DNA from: Candidatus Firestoneibacteriota bacterium
Lineage (GTDB): Bacteria; Oederibacteriota; D2-FULL-39-29
Assembly: GCA_903891415.1 (NCBI GenBank)
Contig: CAITEH010000019.1
Coordinates: forward strand, 1-44,965
Reading direction: 5' to 3'
DNA: 44,965 bases
Under the pieces are notes generated by a model. It ran no database searches and was not told the DNA's origin. It was given only the letters and a program-made list of their open reading frames with translations. The position numbers were made by a program, and so were the translations under genes. This document shows positions 34,376-43,039 of this stretch, piece by piece (the stretch's first letter is position 1; every line of letters begins with the position of its first letter).

Positions 34376-36064
34376 ATGGGAAAAATAGTTGTTTTGCTCT
34401 TTGTCTTCTCCCTGCAATTTATTTTTGCGGCGGAGAAACCCCTCCCTTACCGCTGGTTCTATCTTTCCTGTAATTTAACCAAAAAAACCGATCTGCGGGA
34501 AATAAAGGATATTTTTAAGACGGCTGCGGAGCATGGTTATAACGGCTTTATCTTTTCCGCAGGTTTTGACGCGATCAGCCTGCAAAAGGAAGATTATTTT
34601 CAACGGTTAGAAGAATTGAAGAACGCCGCGCTGGAAAACAAACTTGAGCTCATTCCCATCTTTATGTCGGCCGGCTGGGGCGGCGCGATAGTCCATGATA
34701 AAGAGCTTGCGGAAGGAACACCGGTAAAGGACGCGCTTTTTGTTGTAAAGGGAAATGCCGCATATTTTGAACCGGAAGGCCCGGCTCAAATATTTAATGG
34801 GAGCTTTGAGGAAGAAGAGAACGGCGGGCTTAAAGGGTTCAAAATAGAGGACATTTCCTCTTCCTGCAAGTATGAGGATTGGGCTCGGGACATGAGGTGC
34901 CTGAAATTAACTGAAAAACAAGGGCTCAGCGAAAATATAGATAAAACACATTTTAAAACAGGAAATACCTCAGTTAAAATAGGAGGTTCTCAGCGAAAAA
35001 AAGGCACGGGGGAGATCCTGACCGCGGAGGTAAAGGTCAAACCCTTCAGGGATTATGAACTTAGCTGCTGGATAAGAAGCGAAAAACTTGGCAACGCAAG
35101 TTTAAGAATACTGGGTAAAAACGGTGAAACCCTGGGTTTTTGGAGAGATGAAGGCAAGTTAAGAGAGGAATGGCAAAAGAAGCATGCCGTTTTTAACAGC
35201 CGGGATAATGAAACGGTCAAAGTTTGCGCCGGTGTCTGGAAATTCTATTCCAATTCGGGAACAACCTGGTTTGACGGGGCCGGCATTGAAGAAGTAAATA
35301 GTCTGGACGGCCTGTTGCGGCGGGCGGGCACACCTGCCTGCGTAAGGAACGAAAGCACGGGAAAAATATATACCGGAGGCAGGGACTATGAGTTTCACGG
35401 GGAAAAAATAGACATTCTTGCGGGTGGAGAAATAAAGAACGGGGACCGGCTGAGGGCCGGTTATTACAGGCCTGTTCATATCGGAGGCGATCAAACTTCA
35501 CTTTGCATGTCTGAACCAAAACTTTATGAGATCTGGCAAAAACAGGCGGAGTATATTCATAAATATCTAAAGCCGCGGAAATATTTTTTAAGCATGGATG
35601 AGATACGCGCGGGCGGCTCCTGTGAGGCCTGTAAAAAAAGGAACCTGACCATGGCGCAAATTCTGGGGGCTTGTATTACCCGGCAATACAATATAATTAA
35701 GAACCTTGAACCGGCTGCGGAGGTTTTTATCTGGTCTGATATGCTGGATCCGAACCATAATGCCTGCAACAATTACTGGTTCGTTGAGGGGGATCTTACC
35801 GGCTCGTGGAATTATATCCCCGGGGATATAGTTGTTGCCTGCTGGAATTATGAAAAAAGAGATGCAAGCCTCAAGCATTTTTCCGCTCTTGGTTTTAAAA
35901 CAATAGGCGCCGCTTATTACGATGCGAATGACCTGAAAAGTTCCGGGGAATGGTTAAAATCGCTGGCGCGGGCCGAAAATACCTGCGGCCTAGTCTATAC
36001 CACCTGGAAAAATAAATATAAACTGCTAGCAGATTTTGGCGATATGCTGAATGCCGGGAGATAG
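34376..36064 (+). CDS. secreted glycoside hydrolase-like protein with inserted carbohydrate-binding-like module
   Basis: A 562-residue exported protein with a signal peptide (MGKIVVLLFVFSLQFIFA). The early part (YRWFYLSCNL, FKTAAEHGYNGFIFSAGFD, LIPIFMSAGWGG) looks like the first strands of a TIM barrel. Residues about 140-325 look like a beta-sandwich insert (FNGSFEEEENGGLKGF, ELSCWIRSEKLGNASLRILG) of the carbohydrate-binding type. The barrel resumes with KYFLSMDEIRAGGSCEAC (adjacent D407-E408), VFIWSDMLDPNHN and WNYIPGDIVVACWNY. The Asp-Glu pair recalls GH20-like enzymes, but I cannot assign a family. Its neighbour is a sulfatase, suggesting a role on sulfated glycans. GGAGG lies ahead of the ATG. 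Confidence 0.55.
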   Translation: MGKIVVLLFVFSLQFIFAAEKPLPYRWFYLSCNLTKKTDLREIKDIFKTAAEHGYNGFIFSAGFDAISLQKEDYFQRLEELKNAALENKLELIPIFMSAGWGGAIVHDKELAEGTPVKDALFVVKGNAAYFEPEGPAQIFNGSFEEEENGGLKGFKIEDISSSCKYEDWARDMRCLKLTEKQGLSENIDKTHFKTGNTSVKIGGSQRKKGTGEILTAEVKVKPFRDYELSCWIRSEKLGNASLRILGKNGETLGFWRDEGKLREEWQKKHAVFNSRDNETVKVCAGVWKFYSNSGTTWFDGAGIEEVNSLDGLLRRAGTPACVRNESTGKIYTGGRDYEFHGEKIDILAGGEIKNGDRLRAGYYRPVHIGGDQTSLCMSEPKLYEIWQKQAEYIHKYLKPRKYFLSMDEIRAGGSCEACKKRNLTMAQILGACITRQYNIIKNLEPAAEVFIWSDMLDPNHNACNNYWFVEGDLTGSWNYIPGDIVVACWNYEKRDASLKHFSALGFKTIGAAYYDANDLKSSGEWLKSLARAENTCGLVYTTWKNKYKLLADFGDMLNAGR

Positions 36065-36079
36065 GCGCCGGCAGGCTGT

Positions 36080-37552
36080 TTACCGGGCTTTTAAACCCAG
36101 GCGCCGGTATTGTTCTTTTGGCGCGTCATTTTCTTTCAAGAGTTTTACCATGTGCGCCGTCATCATTTTTTCTATTTTTTTGTTTTTTATGGGATATTTC
36201 TGCCCGGGGTCGTTCTTAAGATCAAAAAGAAGCGTCTCCCGGATCCTTTTATTTATCCTCTGCGCTTTTGGTAGTTCAATTTTCAGGGTTTTTAGGCCTT
36301 TTGTAAAAGAAAAAGGCTTCGCAAGCTTCGCAGTCTTAAGTTCGTCAATACTGAACATGCTCCTCATATGCGCCGGCATGAGCGTGTATTGATAAAGCGG
36401 CCAATTATTAAGTTCTTTTGAGGCCTTCATATAAACATAGCGCCCGTCGGTACAGTTCATCTGTCCGGCAAGTATACCAAAGAGCCCGGCCTCGCGTACT
36501 TTCACGTTTTTTGCCAGGGTATCCTTAAGCGGTTTCCCGAGCATGTCTTTGGGGATCTTTAATTTGAAGAAATCAAGAACTGTCGGCGCAAGGTCAATGG
36601 TCTGGACCAGCCGGTCATTTTCAATGCCTTTTTTTCCGGAGCGGGGATCCCAGATAAAAAGAGGCGTGTTCGCTATTTCATTATAAAAAGGCATAAAGTT
36701 TTTTGCCCACCAGCCGTGTTCTCCGAGTAATAATCCGTGATCGGTATTTACTATTAGCATGGTGTCTTTCCAGAGATCAAGTTTATCCATAAGATCCAAA
36801 ACCCTGCCCAAATATTCATCGCACATGCTTACTAAGGCGGCGTACTCATATCTACAGTGCTGCACCTGTTCTCTTGTTTCTTTTACGCCGGAATAAGGCG
36901 GCCAATCAAAAGCCGGGCCGTTGTATTTGTGAGGATAAAATTTTTTATATTTTTCCGGCGTAAAGAACGGCTCGTGAGGCGAAAAATTCTCAAGGTGCAG
37001 GAACCAGCTGTCTTCTTTGCAGTTTGTTTTAATAAAATCCAAACCAAGTTTAAAAGTCCTGGCGACATAATGGTCTTTTTCGGCTTTCATCTGCTCGCGG
37101 TTGAGCAGGTTCAATGCAAGCCCGGCTTTTGAGTGGCCGCCCATACGGCTGATAACGGGCTTTTCTTTAACAAGGCCTTTCCAGGTGTCCAGTTCCTGCC
37201 CGCGTACCATTTCCCAGGTCTTATACCTGCTGTGATAGGTGCTGCCTCCATCCTCAAAGTAATGGTAATGGTCGGTTACGAGATGGGAATGGATATTGTT
37301 TTTCTTTAATAGCTCCGGCATGGAGTCGTCAAAAGGTTCAAGCGGGCCCCAGGACCGGTGAAGAAAATTGTAGCGGCCCGTGTGAATTTCCCGCCTGGCA
37401 GGCATGCAAGGCATACTTCCCACGAAGGAGCTGGTAAAAGTTACGGTCCTTTCCCCGAGCCGTTTAAAATTGGGGGCATGGACCCAGGAGTTCCCGTAAT
37501 TGGGAAGAAAATGCCGGTTCAAAGAATCGAACATGATCATTATTACTTTCAT
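36080..37552 (-). CDS. Cys-type sulfatase
   Basis: A 490-residue sulfatase with MIMFDSLNRHFLPNYG (metal ligand D9) and formylglycine motif CMPAR (C49-R53), plus NTDHGLLLGEHGWWAKN. It has no signal peptide. The ATG at 37552 is used: upstream in-frame residues to 37609 do not look like sulfatase, and a promoter lies 6 bp before this ATG. It should be activated by the anSME at 10074, about 26 kb away. It converges with the glycosidase-like gene at 34376 with 15 bp between them. Confidence 0.9.
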   Translation of the reverse strand: MKVIMIMFDSLNRHFLPNYGNSWVHAPNFKRLGERTVTFTSSFVGSMPCMPARREIHTGRYNFLHRSWGPLEPFDDSMPELLKKNNIHSHLVTDHYHYFEDGGSTYHSRYKTWEMVRGQELDTWKGLVKEKPVISRMGGHSKAGLALNLLNREQMKAEKDHYVARTFKLGLDFIKTNCKEDSWFLHLENFSPHEPFFTPEKYKKFYPHKYNGPAFDWPPYSGVKETREQVQHCRYEYAALVSMCDEYLGRVLDLMDKLDLWKDTMLIVNTDHGLLLGEHGWWAKNFMPFYNEIANTPLFIWDPRSGKKGIENDRLVQTIDLAPTVLDFFKLKIPKDMLGKPLKDTLAKNVKVREAGLFGILAGQMNCTDGRYVYMKASKELNNWPLYQYTLMPAHMRSMFSIDELKTAKLAKPFSFTKGLKTLKIELPKAQRINKRIRETLLFDLKNDPGQKYPIKNKKIEKMMTAHMVKLLKENDAPKEQYRRLGLKAR

Positions 37553-37558
37553 GGAACG

Positions 37559-37587
37559 ATTATATAGCTTAAAATATGGCTTGGCAA
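37559..37587 (-). promoter_or_regulatory. predicted leaderless promoter of the 37552 sulfatase
   Basis: On the minus strand TTGCCA, a 17-bp spacer and a perfect TATAAT are followed after 6 bp by the ATG. No Shine-Dalgarno is present. Confidence 0.6.
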
Positions 37588-37677
37588 GAAAAATTGTAAA
37601 TTCTCCCAAATAGCCCTTTAATATTTCCTGCCTGTCTGCTACAATACCTTAGAAAATAAATTCACTGAGGGGTGAAA

Positions 37678-39204
37678 ATGCTGTCAAAAATATATTCCGC
37701 TGCCACTTATGGTATTGACGCTTATATTGTTGAAGTAGAAGTGGATCTTTCTCCGGGCCTGGCTATTCATTCCACTATCGTGGGCCTGCCTGATATTTCC
37801 GTAAAAGAAAGCCGCGACCGCGTAAAAGCCGCTATTAGAAATTCCGGGTATGACTTTCCCTATCTTAGAATGACGGTGAACCTGGCGCCGGCGGACATAA
37901 AGAAGGAGGGCGTGGGTTTTGACCTGCCTATTGCCATAGGAGTCCTCAAAGCAAATGAGGATATAACCGGGGATACCAGCGGATATATTATTTTAGGGGA
38001 ACTTTCGCTAAATGGAGAACTAAAGCCGGTCAAGGGCGTGATCTCCATTGCCATAGCCGTGAAGGAGAGCAAACAAAAAAAAATTATTCTTCCTTTTGCC
38101 AACGCGGATGAAGCGGCGGTGATCTCCGAAATAGAGGTTTACCCGGTAAAAAACCTGAAGGAGGTGGTGGCTATTCTTAACGGGCTGCTCAAACCCGAAA
38201 AACATAAGATTAATATCAGCGATACTTTTAATAACGCGCACAGTTACGAGATAGATTATAACGAAGTGAAAGGCCAGGAGCATGCCAAAAGGGCTTCTGA
38301 AATAGCCGCAGCAGGCGGGCATAATATAGTAATGGTGGGAAGCCCCGGTTCCGGAAAGACCATGCTGGCAAGAAGATTGCCGACAATACTCCCGGATATT
38401 ACCCTGGAAGAAGCCATAGAAACGACCAGAATACACAGCGTCGCAGGCCTGCTTGGAAAAAAGAAATCTGTCATTACGGTAAGGCCTTTCAGGAGCCCGC
38501 ATCATACGGCAAGTGATGTCTCCCTCGTAGGCGGCGGGACCTTTCCACGTCCCGGGGAAGTGTCACTTGCGCATAACGGAGTGCTTTTTTTGGATGAACT
38601 TCCGGAATTCGGCAAGAGCGTCCTTGAAGTTCTGCGCCAGCCCCTGGAAGACGGTTTTGTTACGGTAACCAGGGCGGCCGCGGCGGTCACTTATCCCGCG
38701 AGATTTATGCTGGTTGCCGCGCTTAATCCCTGCCCGTGCGGGTACTACGGAGACGGGAGGAAGGGCTGCAAGTGCAGTATGCACGAGATACAAAGGTATT
38801 TGAAAAAGATCTCCGGGCCGCTTTTAGACAGAATTGATATACATATAGAAGTGCCGGCGGTGAAATACCAGCAATTGTCAACTGAAGCCACAGGAGACAG
38901 TTCGGAACTGATCAAAAAAAGAGTGAACGCTTCCCGTAATATCCAGCGCCAAAGATTTTCCGGAACAAAAATCTACTGCAATGCCCATATGAGTTCCCGC
39001 CACATAAAAAAATTCTGCGTGTTGGACGAAGAAAGCCACACCCTCCTGAAGACCGCCATAGACAAATTCAACCTGAGCGGCAGAGCGTATGATAAAGTAC
39101 TCAAGGTATCAAGAACGATTGCCGATCTGGAAAATTCAGAAAATATATTGGTACAGCATATATCGGAGGCTCTGCAGTATAGGGGACTGGATAGATACTT
39201 TTAA
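37678..39204 (+). CDS. comM: YifB/ComM family Mg-chelatase-like AAA+ ATPase
   Basis: A 508-residue helicase-like ATPase; ComM promotes branch migration during natural transformation and recombination. The N-terminal domain starts MLSKIYSAATYGIDAYIVEVEV with GLPDISVKESRDRVKAAI. The AAA+ core has VGSPGSGKTMLARRLP near residue 220, LDELPEFGKSVLEVLRQPLE and the Cys-rich insert LNPCPCGYYGDGRKGCKC. The C-terminal Mg_chelatase_C part includes LSGRAYDKVLKVSRTIADLE. ATG 37678 fits GAGGGG 5 bp upstream; a GTG at 37672 overlaps that site. A TACAAT box at 37640 may be the -10. No competence genes are near. Confidence 0.93.
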   Translation: MLSKIYSAATYGIDAYIVEVEVDLSPGLAIHSTIVGLPDISVKESRDRVKAAIRNSGYDFPYLRMTVNLAPADIKKEGVGFDLPIAIGVLKANEDITGDTSGYIILGELSLNGELKPVKGVISIAIAVKESKQKKIILPFANADEAAVISEIEVYPVKNLKEVVAILNGLLKPEKHKINISDTFNNAHSYEIDYNEVKGQEHAKRASEIAAAGGHNIVMVGSPGSGKTMLARRLPTILPDITLEEAIETTRIHSVAGLLGKKKSVITVRPFRSPHHTASDVSLVGGGTFPRPGEVSLAHNGVLFLDELPEFGKSVLEVLRQPLEDGFVTVTRAAAAVTYPARFMLVAALNPCPCGYYGDGRKGCKCSMHEIQRYLKKISGPLLDRIDIHIEVPAVKYQQLSTEATGDSSELIKKRVNASRNIQRQRFSGTKIYCNAHMSSRHIKKFCVLDEESHTLLKTAIDKFNLSGRAYDKVLKVSRTIADLENSENILVQHISEALQYRGLDRYF

Positions 39205-39289
39205 AGCAAAGTACAAAGTACGAAGTAAAAAGCTCTTGTAGCTGCTTGATTCATCGAGCATATTTCGAAACATTAGAAATAAAAAATAC

Positions 39290-39335
39290 TGTAGGGACAG
39301 GCATGCCTGTCCGGACAACCATGGTTGTCCCTACA
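39290..39335. repeat. 46-bp palindromic repeat, cruciform-forming
   Basis: TGTAG and CTACA flank two adjacent perfect 18-bp palindromes, GGACAGGCATGCCTGTCC (39295-39312) and GGACAACCATGGTTGTCC (39313-39330). It can fold as one long hairpin or a four-way junction. Such GTAGGGACAGG repeats look like REP-type elements seen in many environmental genomes. The rest of the 339-bp gap (39205-39543) contains no gene. Confidence 0.85.
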
Positions 39336-39495
39336 ATGTGCAGCTTTTAACTGTAAGCTCCGCGTGATTTCTGGTTTGCTCTAAGCGGAAAGAAACCTCG
39401 GTAGGAAAAACAATGCTTTTGTAGTTGCCTTCCTCCTGAGGCGGATCAGACCACTGGGATCAGGCGCTTTTGCAAAAAGCTGTAAAATGTGCTTA

Positions 39496-39524
39496 TTGAC
39501 AAGTGGTACGTAATATGGTACTAT
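39496..39524 (+). promoter_or_regulatory. predicted yefM-yoeB promoter and operator
   Basis: TTGACA (39496-39501) and TACTAT (39519-39524) are 17 bp apart. Two GGTAC boxes (39505-39509, 39517-39521) lie 12 bp apart within spacer and -10, on the same helix-face spacing order as known YefM operators centred on GTAC. Confidence 0.65.
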
Positions 39525-39543
39525 GTAGGCAGAGGTGATGATA

Positions 39544-39786
39544 ATGACTACTATAAGTGTAAGCAAAGCAAGACAAAATCTTTATAGACTTATTGATCAG
39601 TCCGCAACAGCCCATAATCCCATTCAAATTACAGGAAAAAGAAATAATGCGGTTCTAATATCCAGTGAAGACTGGTCGGCAATGCAGGAAACCGTTTATC
39701 TTCTTTCGATTCCTAAAATGAGAGAATCAATAATTGCGGGACTTAAAATACCTGTTAAAAAATGCTCAAGGAAACTTAATTGGTAA
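39544..39786 (+). CDS. yefM: YefM/Phd family antitoxin
   Basis: An 80-residue antitoxin and repressor. The N-terminal MTTISVSKARQNLYRLIDQS and PIQITGKRNNAVLISSEDW are the Phd/YefM signature, and the C-terminal tail binds the toxin. Of several in-frame starts (GTG 39535, ATG 39538, ATG 39544), the last has AGAGG 8 bp upstream and opens the conserved sequence. It overlaps the toxin gene by 7 bp. Confidence 0.9.
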   Translation: MTTISVSKARQNLYRLIDQSATAHNPIQITGKRNNAVLISSEDWSAMQETVYLLSIPKMRESIIAGLKIPVKKCSRKLNW

Positions 39787-40046
39787 AGTGGATTGTTGTT
39801 TATACCAAACAGGCACAAAAAGACGCAAAAAAACTTAAAGCATCCGGATTTAAAGACAAAGCGGAAAACCTGTTAACAATTTTAGAAGAAAATCCATTCC
39901 AAAATCCGCCTCCATTTGAAAAACTTGTCGGAGACCTTGAAGGTGCCTACTCCAGAAGAATTAATATCCAACATCGCCTTGTGTATCAAGTAATTAAGGA
40001 TTCCAGAATAGTAAAAGTTATTAGAATGTGGACGCACTATGAATAA
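39780..40046 (+). CDS. yoeB: YoeB family ribosome-dependent mRNA interferase toxin
   Basis: An 88-residue RelE-fold toxin that cuts mRNA in the ribosomal A site. Residues matching the E. coli YoeB active site are seen: E47, R66 (QHRLVYQV), and H86-Y87 in the C-terminal RMWTHYE; YSRRIN is also conserved. The start is TTG with AAGG upstream, overlapping the antitoxin gene. It appears intact. The stop codon lies at the foot of a hairpin. Confidence 0.9.
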   Translation: MVKWIVVYTKQAQKDAKKLKASGFKDKAENLLTILEENPFQNPPPFEKLVGDLEGAYSRRINIQHRLVYQVIKDSRIVKVIRMWTHYE

Positions 40047-40077
40047 ACTACCGTAGGCCTTCAGGCCGCAGTAGTTT
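40045..40077 (+). terminator. hairpin at the end of yefM-yoeB, likely terminator
   Basis: AAACTAC pairs with GTAGTTT, and an inner GGCC-TTCA-GGCC closes the stem. It is followed by ATTT and starts within the yoeB stop codon. Confidence 0.5.
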
Positions 40078-40078
40078 A

Positions 40079-40191
40079 TTTGCTAAGAAAGATCATATAG
40101 CTGTCCAGGATGAGACAACTTTGCTTGGATTATCCGACCGTATGGTCAGAGTGCTTATGCAAAAATGGGTTAAAGACGGATGGCAGATTCG
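40079..40191 (+). pseudogene. fic 3' fragment, part before the IS21 insertion
   Basis: Translates as FAKKDHIAVQDETTLLGLSD followed by RMVRVLMQKWVKDGW, matching residues about 307-340 of the intact Fic protein encoded at 43195, with roughly 88% DNA identity. No fic start or catalytic part precedes it: yoeB and its hairpin lie immediately upstream. The fragment ends at TTCG where the IS begins, and resumes at 42825. Confidence 0.85.
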
Positions 40192-40262
40192 TGCAAAATC
40201 CGCTGAAAGCGACCACTGAAACCGCTCGAAGGCGACCAGCAAATCCGGTCATGACGACCACT
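40192..40262. repeat. IS21 left-end repeats
   Basis: Three units of 22-23 bp begin CCGCT or CCGGT and contain (G/A)CGACCA(C/G). The first follows the terminal TGCAAAAT. Confidence 0.75.
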
Positions 40263-40313
40263 TAACCTGCCGGCACAATCCTCACTTCTGAAATAATACT
40301 CTTTTACCCGCTT

Positions 40314-41054
40314 TTAATCAACTTTATTATGTTTTTTGCGGAGCGAATCTCCTTTCATCTCGAATTTGTACGACAAGTGAAGGATCCTGTCCATGATCGC
40401 GTCAGCGATGGTTTTTTCTCCGATAAATTCATGCCACTCCTTGATTGGAAGCTGGCTGGTTATTATTGTAGACCCAGAAAGATGCCGGTCTTCGATAACC
40501 TCAAGGAGATCTTTTCTGTCCACATCCGACAGAGGATTCAAACCGAAGTCATCAATAACCAGTACATTTGCTTTTGCAAGTTTATTTAAGTGCTTAAGAT
40601 ATCGCCCTTCACCTCTTGACGAGTACATTTCACCAAAGAGCCTTGGCCAGCGATAGTAAAGCGCAGTAAAACCCTGCCTGCAAGCAAAAGATCCGAACGC
40701 ACACGCTAGGAATGTTTTACCAACCCCGGTAGGACCGGTAAGCAGTATGTTTTGATGTTTTTCGATCCATGTCGTGTTCTGAAGGTTAAGTATACTCGTT
40801 TTTTGCAGGCCTCTCGGATGTCTGTAATCAATATCTTCGAGATTTGCAGAAGACAGTTTGAACTTTGCATCTGCCATGAGCCGTTTCAATCTTTTGTTTT
40901 TCCTGTAAATGTATTCGTCGTCAACAACAAGACTTAAGAATTCATCAAACGAAAGGTCCTTATGATCTGGTTTTGCCCGTCTTTCTTCGTAGGCTCTGCG
41001 CATTCCATGCAGCTTCATTTCTTCAAGCTTAGTTAGGGTCTGTTCTATTGACAT
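40314..41054 (-). CDS. istB: IS21-family helper ATPase IstB
   Basis: A 246-residue AAA+ ATPase of the DnaC/IstB type that binds target DNA and activates IstA. Walker A is GPTGVGKT (107-114) and Walker B lies in NVLVIDDFG near residue 170. The family segment HGMRRAYEERR is at the N-terminus. Its start overlaps the istA end by 26 bp, the common coupled arrangement in IS21. Confidence 0.95.
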   Translation of the reverse strand: MSIEQTLTKLEEMKLHGMRRAYEERRAKPDHKDLSFDEFLSLVVDDEYIYRKNKRLKRLMADAKFKLSSANLEDIDYRHPRGLQKTSILNLQNTTWIEKHQNILLTGPTGVGKTFLACAFGSFACRQGFTALYYRWPRLFGEMYSSRGEGRYLKHLNKLAKANVLVIDDFGLNPLSDVDRKDLLEVIEDRHLSGSTIITSQLPIKEWHEFIGEKTIADAIMDRILHLSYKFEMKGDSLRKKHNKVD

Positions 41055-42621
41055 TTGTTACCTCCGTGAGACAGGATTCAAAGTAATCTGATCCTCTGAT
41101 ATTCGAGTGGTTTTCGGAAGCTCTCGATACTGGTGCAGACGGCAGTTTTCGAGTCTCCATGCCATTTACGAGAATATTTTTTACCACCTTGTAAGAGAAC
41201 GAATTATATTCAACAGCCCTCTGGCAAGCCAAATTTATTTTTTCAGGAGTATATGCACTCTTGAGCCGGATTATACCGAGGCAGCTCTTGTAGCCCTGCT
41301 CAGGATGCCTTCTAGTGGCCATTATCTTCTCCACGAGTGTTCTGACATGGGTGCCGGCTTTGCCTGCCCAATCAAGTATTCTTTCCGGTGGCCATTCGAG
41401 GTGCTTTTGATGGGAGGGTGGCATATGTTCTTTTACCGTTGAGTATCCGTTAATTACACGGCTTATGCGGTGAGAACAGATTCTCTGCCCTTTGAAATAC
41501 ACCTCTAGCAAGTCTTTTGTAGTCTTTATTTCTACCTCGTTGTGAATGTACGTGTATGGCACCGAGTAATCGTGTTTTTGAAAACATACATGATAATTTA
41601 TATTCACTTTTGCTTTTTTCCACTGTGCATATTCATAAGGCCTTTCCGGAAGAGGCAAGGCGTTGGGTTTGTCGAGAGACAGGAATAATTCATCTCTTGA
41701 TTTACCAAATCTTTTCATCTTCTTCGCATTGAATACAATGAGCAAAGCCCAAATAGCGGCATTCAGTTCTGAAAGACTTGTAAATATTTTGTTTCTTAAG
41801 CGAGCCAGGATCCATCTTTTGGCAAGTTTGACTCCGTTTTCCGCAAGTGGTTTATCTTTTGGTTTATTGCTTCTTGCGGGCATTATTACGGTTCCATAGT
41901 GTTCGGAGAAATCATCGTAAGTACGATTTAGCACGGGCTCATATCTGTTTGCCGTTATTACCGCCGCTTTTAAATTGTCGGGTACGAGCGCTTTTGGACA
42001 ACATCCGAAATACTGGAGGGCGTTGTTATTCACTTTAATCCAACTTGTCATGTCTTCCGAGAACACGGCTTCCGCATACAACTTCTGTGAGGCACCCCAG
42101 ACGAACACGAATATTTCCGTAGGTATTTCTTTCCCTGTGATCATATCTATTATCTTCAGGCTGTCTCCAAAATCCAAGAAAGCTTTTTCTCCGGCTTTAT
42201 GTTCCTGTCTCATGCTGTAGTTTACGCTGCCGAGATATTTTCTTACTTGTTCGCTGAACCAGCTGTATTGATAACCAGACGAATTTTCTTGTTTGTACTC
42301 TTCCCAGAGTAAAGAGAGGGTTACATTGGGACGTTTAAGCTCCTCGAAAATGTACTGGAAGGGTATCTGAGGTTTGTCTTTCAATTCGACAGGTTCTTTA
42401 GGAAAGAGTTTTAGTTCCAATTCTGCTTCGGTAAGTTCTTCCGGCAGGGGCCAGCTAAGTCCTGCAGCTTTTGCTCTGCGCAGATACTCCTGCACCGTAG
42501 TTTTTCCTATTCTGCAGGCCTGCTTTATTTCCCTTTGCGACTTTTTTAAACCATATCTAAGCCGCATTACTTCTTTGATCATTCTCATGTTCATCCTCCG
42601 TTGCGCCATATTGTGTTCCAT
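41029..42621 (-). CDS. istA: IS21-family transposase IstA
   Basis: A DDE-type transposase, up to 530 residues. An N-terminal helix-turn-helix (LKKSQREIKQACRIGKTTVQ) is followed by the integrase core with D150 (AFLDFGDS), D215 (LVPDNLKAAV) and E261 (DKPLAENGVK), and a C-terminal beta domain. Several ATG codons lie at the 5' end; GGAGG sits 6 bp before the Met at residue 12, so the true protein may start there. The frame is intact. Confidence 0.94.
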   Translation of the reverse strand: MEHNMAQRRMNMRMIKEVMRLRYGLKKSQREIKQACRIGKTTVQEYLRRAKAAGLSWPLPEELTEAELELKLFPKEPVELKDKPQIPFQYIFEELKRPNVTLSLLWEEYKQENSSGYQYSWFSEQVRKYLGSVNYSMRQEHKAGEKAFLDFGDSLKIIDMITGKEIPTEIFVFVWGASQKLYAEAVFSEDMTSWIKVNNNALQYFGCCPKALVPDNLKAAVITANRYEPVLNRTYDDFSEHYGTVIMPARSNKPKDKPLAENGVKLAKRWILARLRNKIFTSLSELNAAIWALLIVFNAKKMKRFGKSRDELFLSLDKPNALPLPERPYEYAQWKKAKVNINYHVCFQKHDYSVPYTYIHNEVEIKTTKDLLEVYFKGQRICSHRISRVINGYSTVKEHMPPSHQKHLEWPPERILDWAGKAGTHVRTLVEKIMATRRHPEQGYKSCLGIIRLKSAYTPEKINLACQRAVEYNSFSYKVVKNILVNGMETRKLPSAPVSRASENHSNIRGSDYFESCLTEVTNVNRTDPN

Positions 42622-42731
42622 CCTTTTGGGTGAATTTTACACAATTATGGCAGATTGGGAGGATTATGCCGGTCTTTTTCTGTTGATTTGGCCGTTTCCT
42701 AAGATTATACTGATTTTAGGCTGTTTTTTGC

Positions 42732-42824
42732 CGGTCGTCATGACCGGAATAGGTGGTCGTCATGGAGCGGAATCAGTGGTCGCCTTGCAGCGGAATGGGT
42801 GGTCGTCATGCACCGGATTTTACA
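42732..42824. repeat. IS21 right-end repeats
   Basis: Read inverted, four units start CCGGT or CCGCT and contain ATGACGACCAC or AAGGCGACCAC at 23-bp spacing, next to the terminal TGTAAAAT. About 110 bp without a gene separate them from istA. Confidence 0.75.
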
Positions 42825-42864
42825 TTCGTCCAAGCGCATACGGTTTAACGGCAATAGACAAGTA
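42825..42864 (+). pseudogene. fic 3' fragment, part after the IS21 insertion
   Basis: TTCGTCCAAGCG, CATACGGTTTA and ACGGCAATAGA match the last part of the intact fic gene (about 44228-44306), but with internal deletions that remove the bases between these blocks. Together with 40079-40191 it is one decayed fic end split by the IS. Confidence 0.8.
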
Positions 42865-42881
42865 AATAGTCCACTTATTTG

Positions 42882-43001
42882 CGGATTTTGACCCCTGTCT
42901 ACATAGTCCCCAAGGAACACAAGCCGGTTGCTTTCCGGATCAAATTTCTCCAGCACCTCCCGGGTAGTATCAAAGTCCCCGTGAGTATCCCAGACAAACA
43001 C
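42882..43001 (-). pseudogene. 5' fragment of a calcineurin-like metallophosphoesterase gene
   Basis: Read on the minus strand it gives FVWDTHGDFDTTREVLEKF and RLVFLGDYVDRG, the first two motifs of PPP-type phosphatases. Homology stops after VDRG, where it joins the fic fragment. The first motif has Trp in place of the usual Gly (GDxHG). About 35 residues remain from a protein of normally several hundred. Confidence 0.75.
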
Positions 43002-43039
43002 TTGTCTTCAACAACTCAATTATTTTCTAGACAAATAAT

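Larger units (their letters stand above)
40192..42824 (-). mobile_element. IS21-family insertion sequence
   Basis: A 2633-bp element with istA and istB on the minus strand. The ends match as TGCAAAATCCGCTG on the left and TGTAAAATCCGGTG on the right (inverted), with TG/CA termini. Both ends carry several 22-23 bp repeats containing CGACCAC, as expected for transposase sites in IS21. A 4-bp direct repeat TTCG (40188-40191 and 42825-42828) is the probable target duplication. Both genes look intact. Confidence 0.88.

Noticed and set aside
36051-36392. Open frame overlapping the ends of the glycosidase-like and sulfatase genes
   Set aside because: Antisense to the sulfatase 3' end, without homology or start signals.
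37553-37609. Longer start for the minus-strand sulfatase
   Set aside because: The extra residues do not form a signal peptide or match sulfatases, and the promoter lies inside that stretch.
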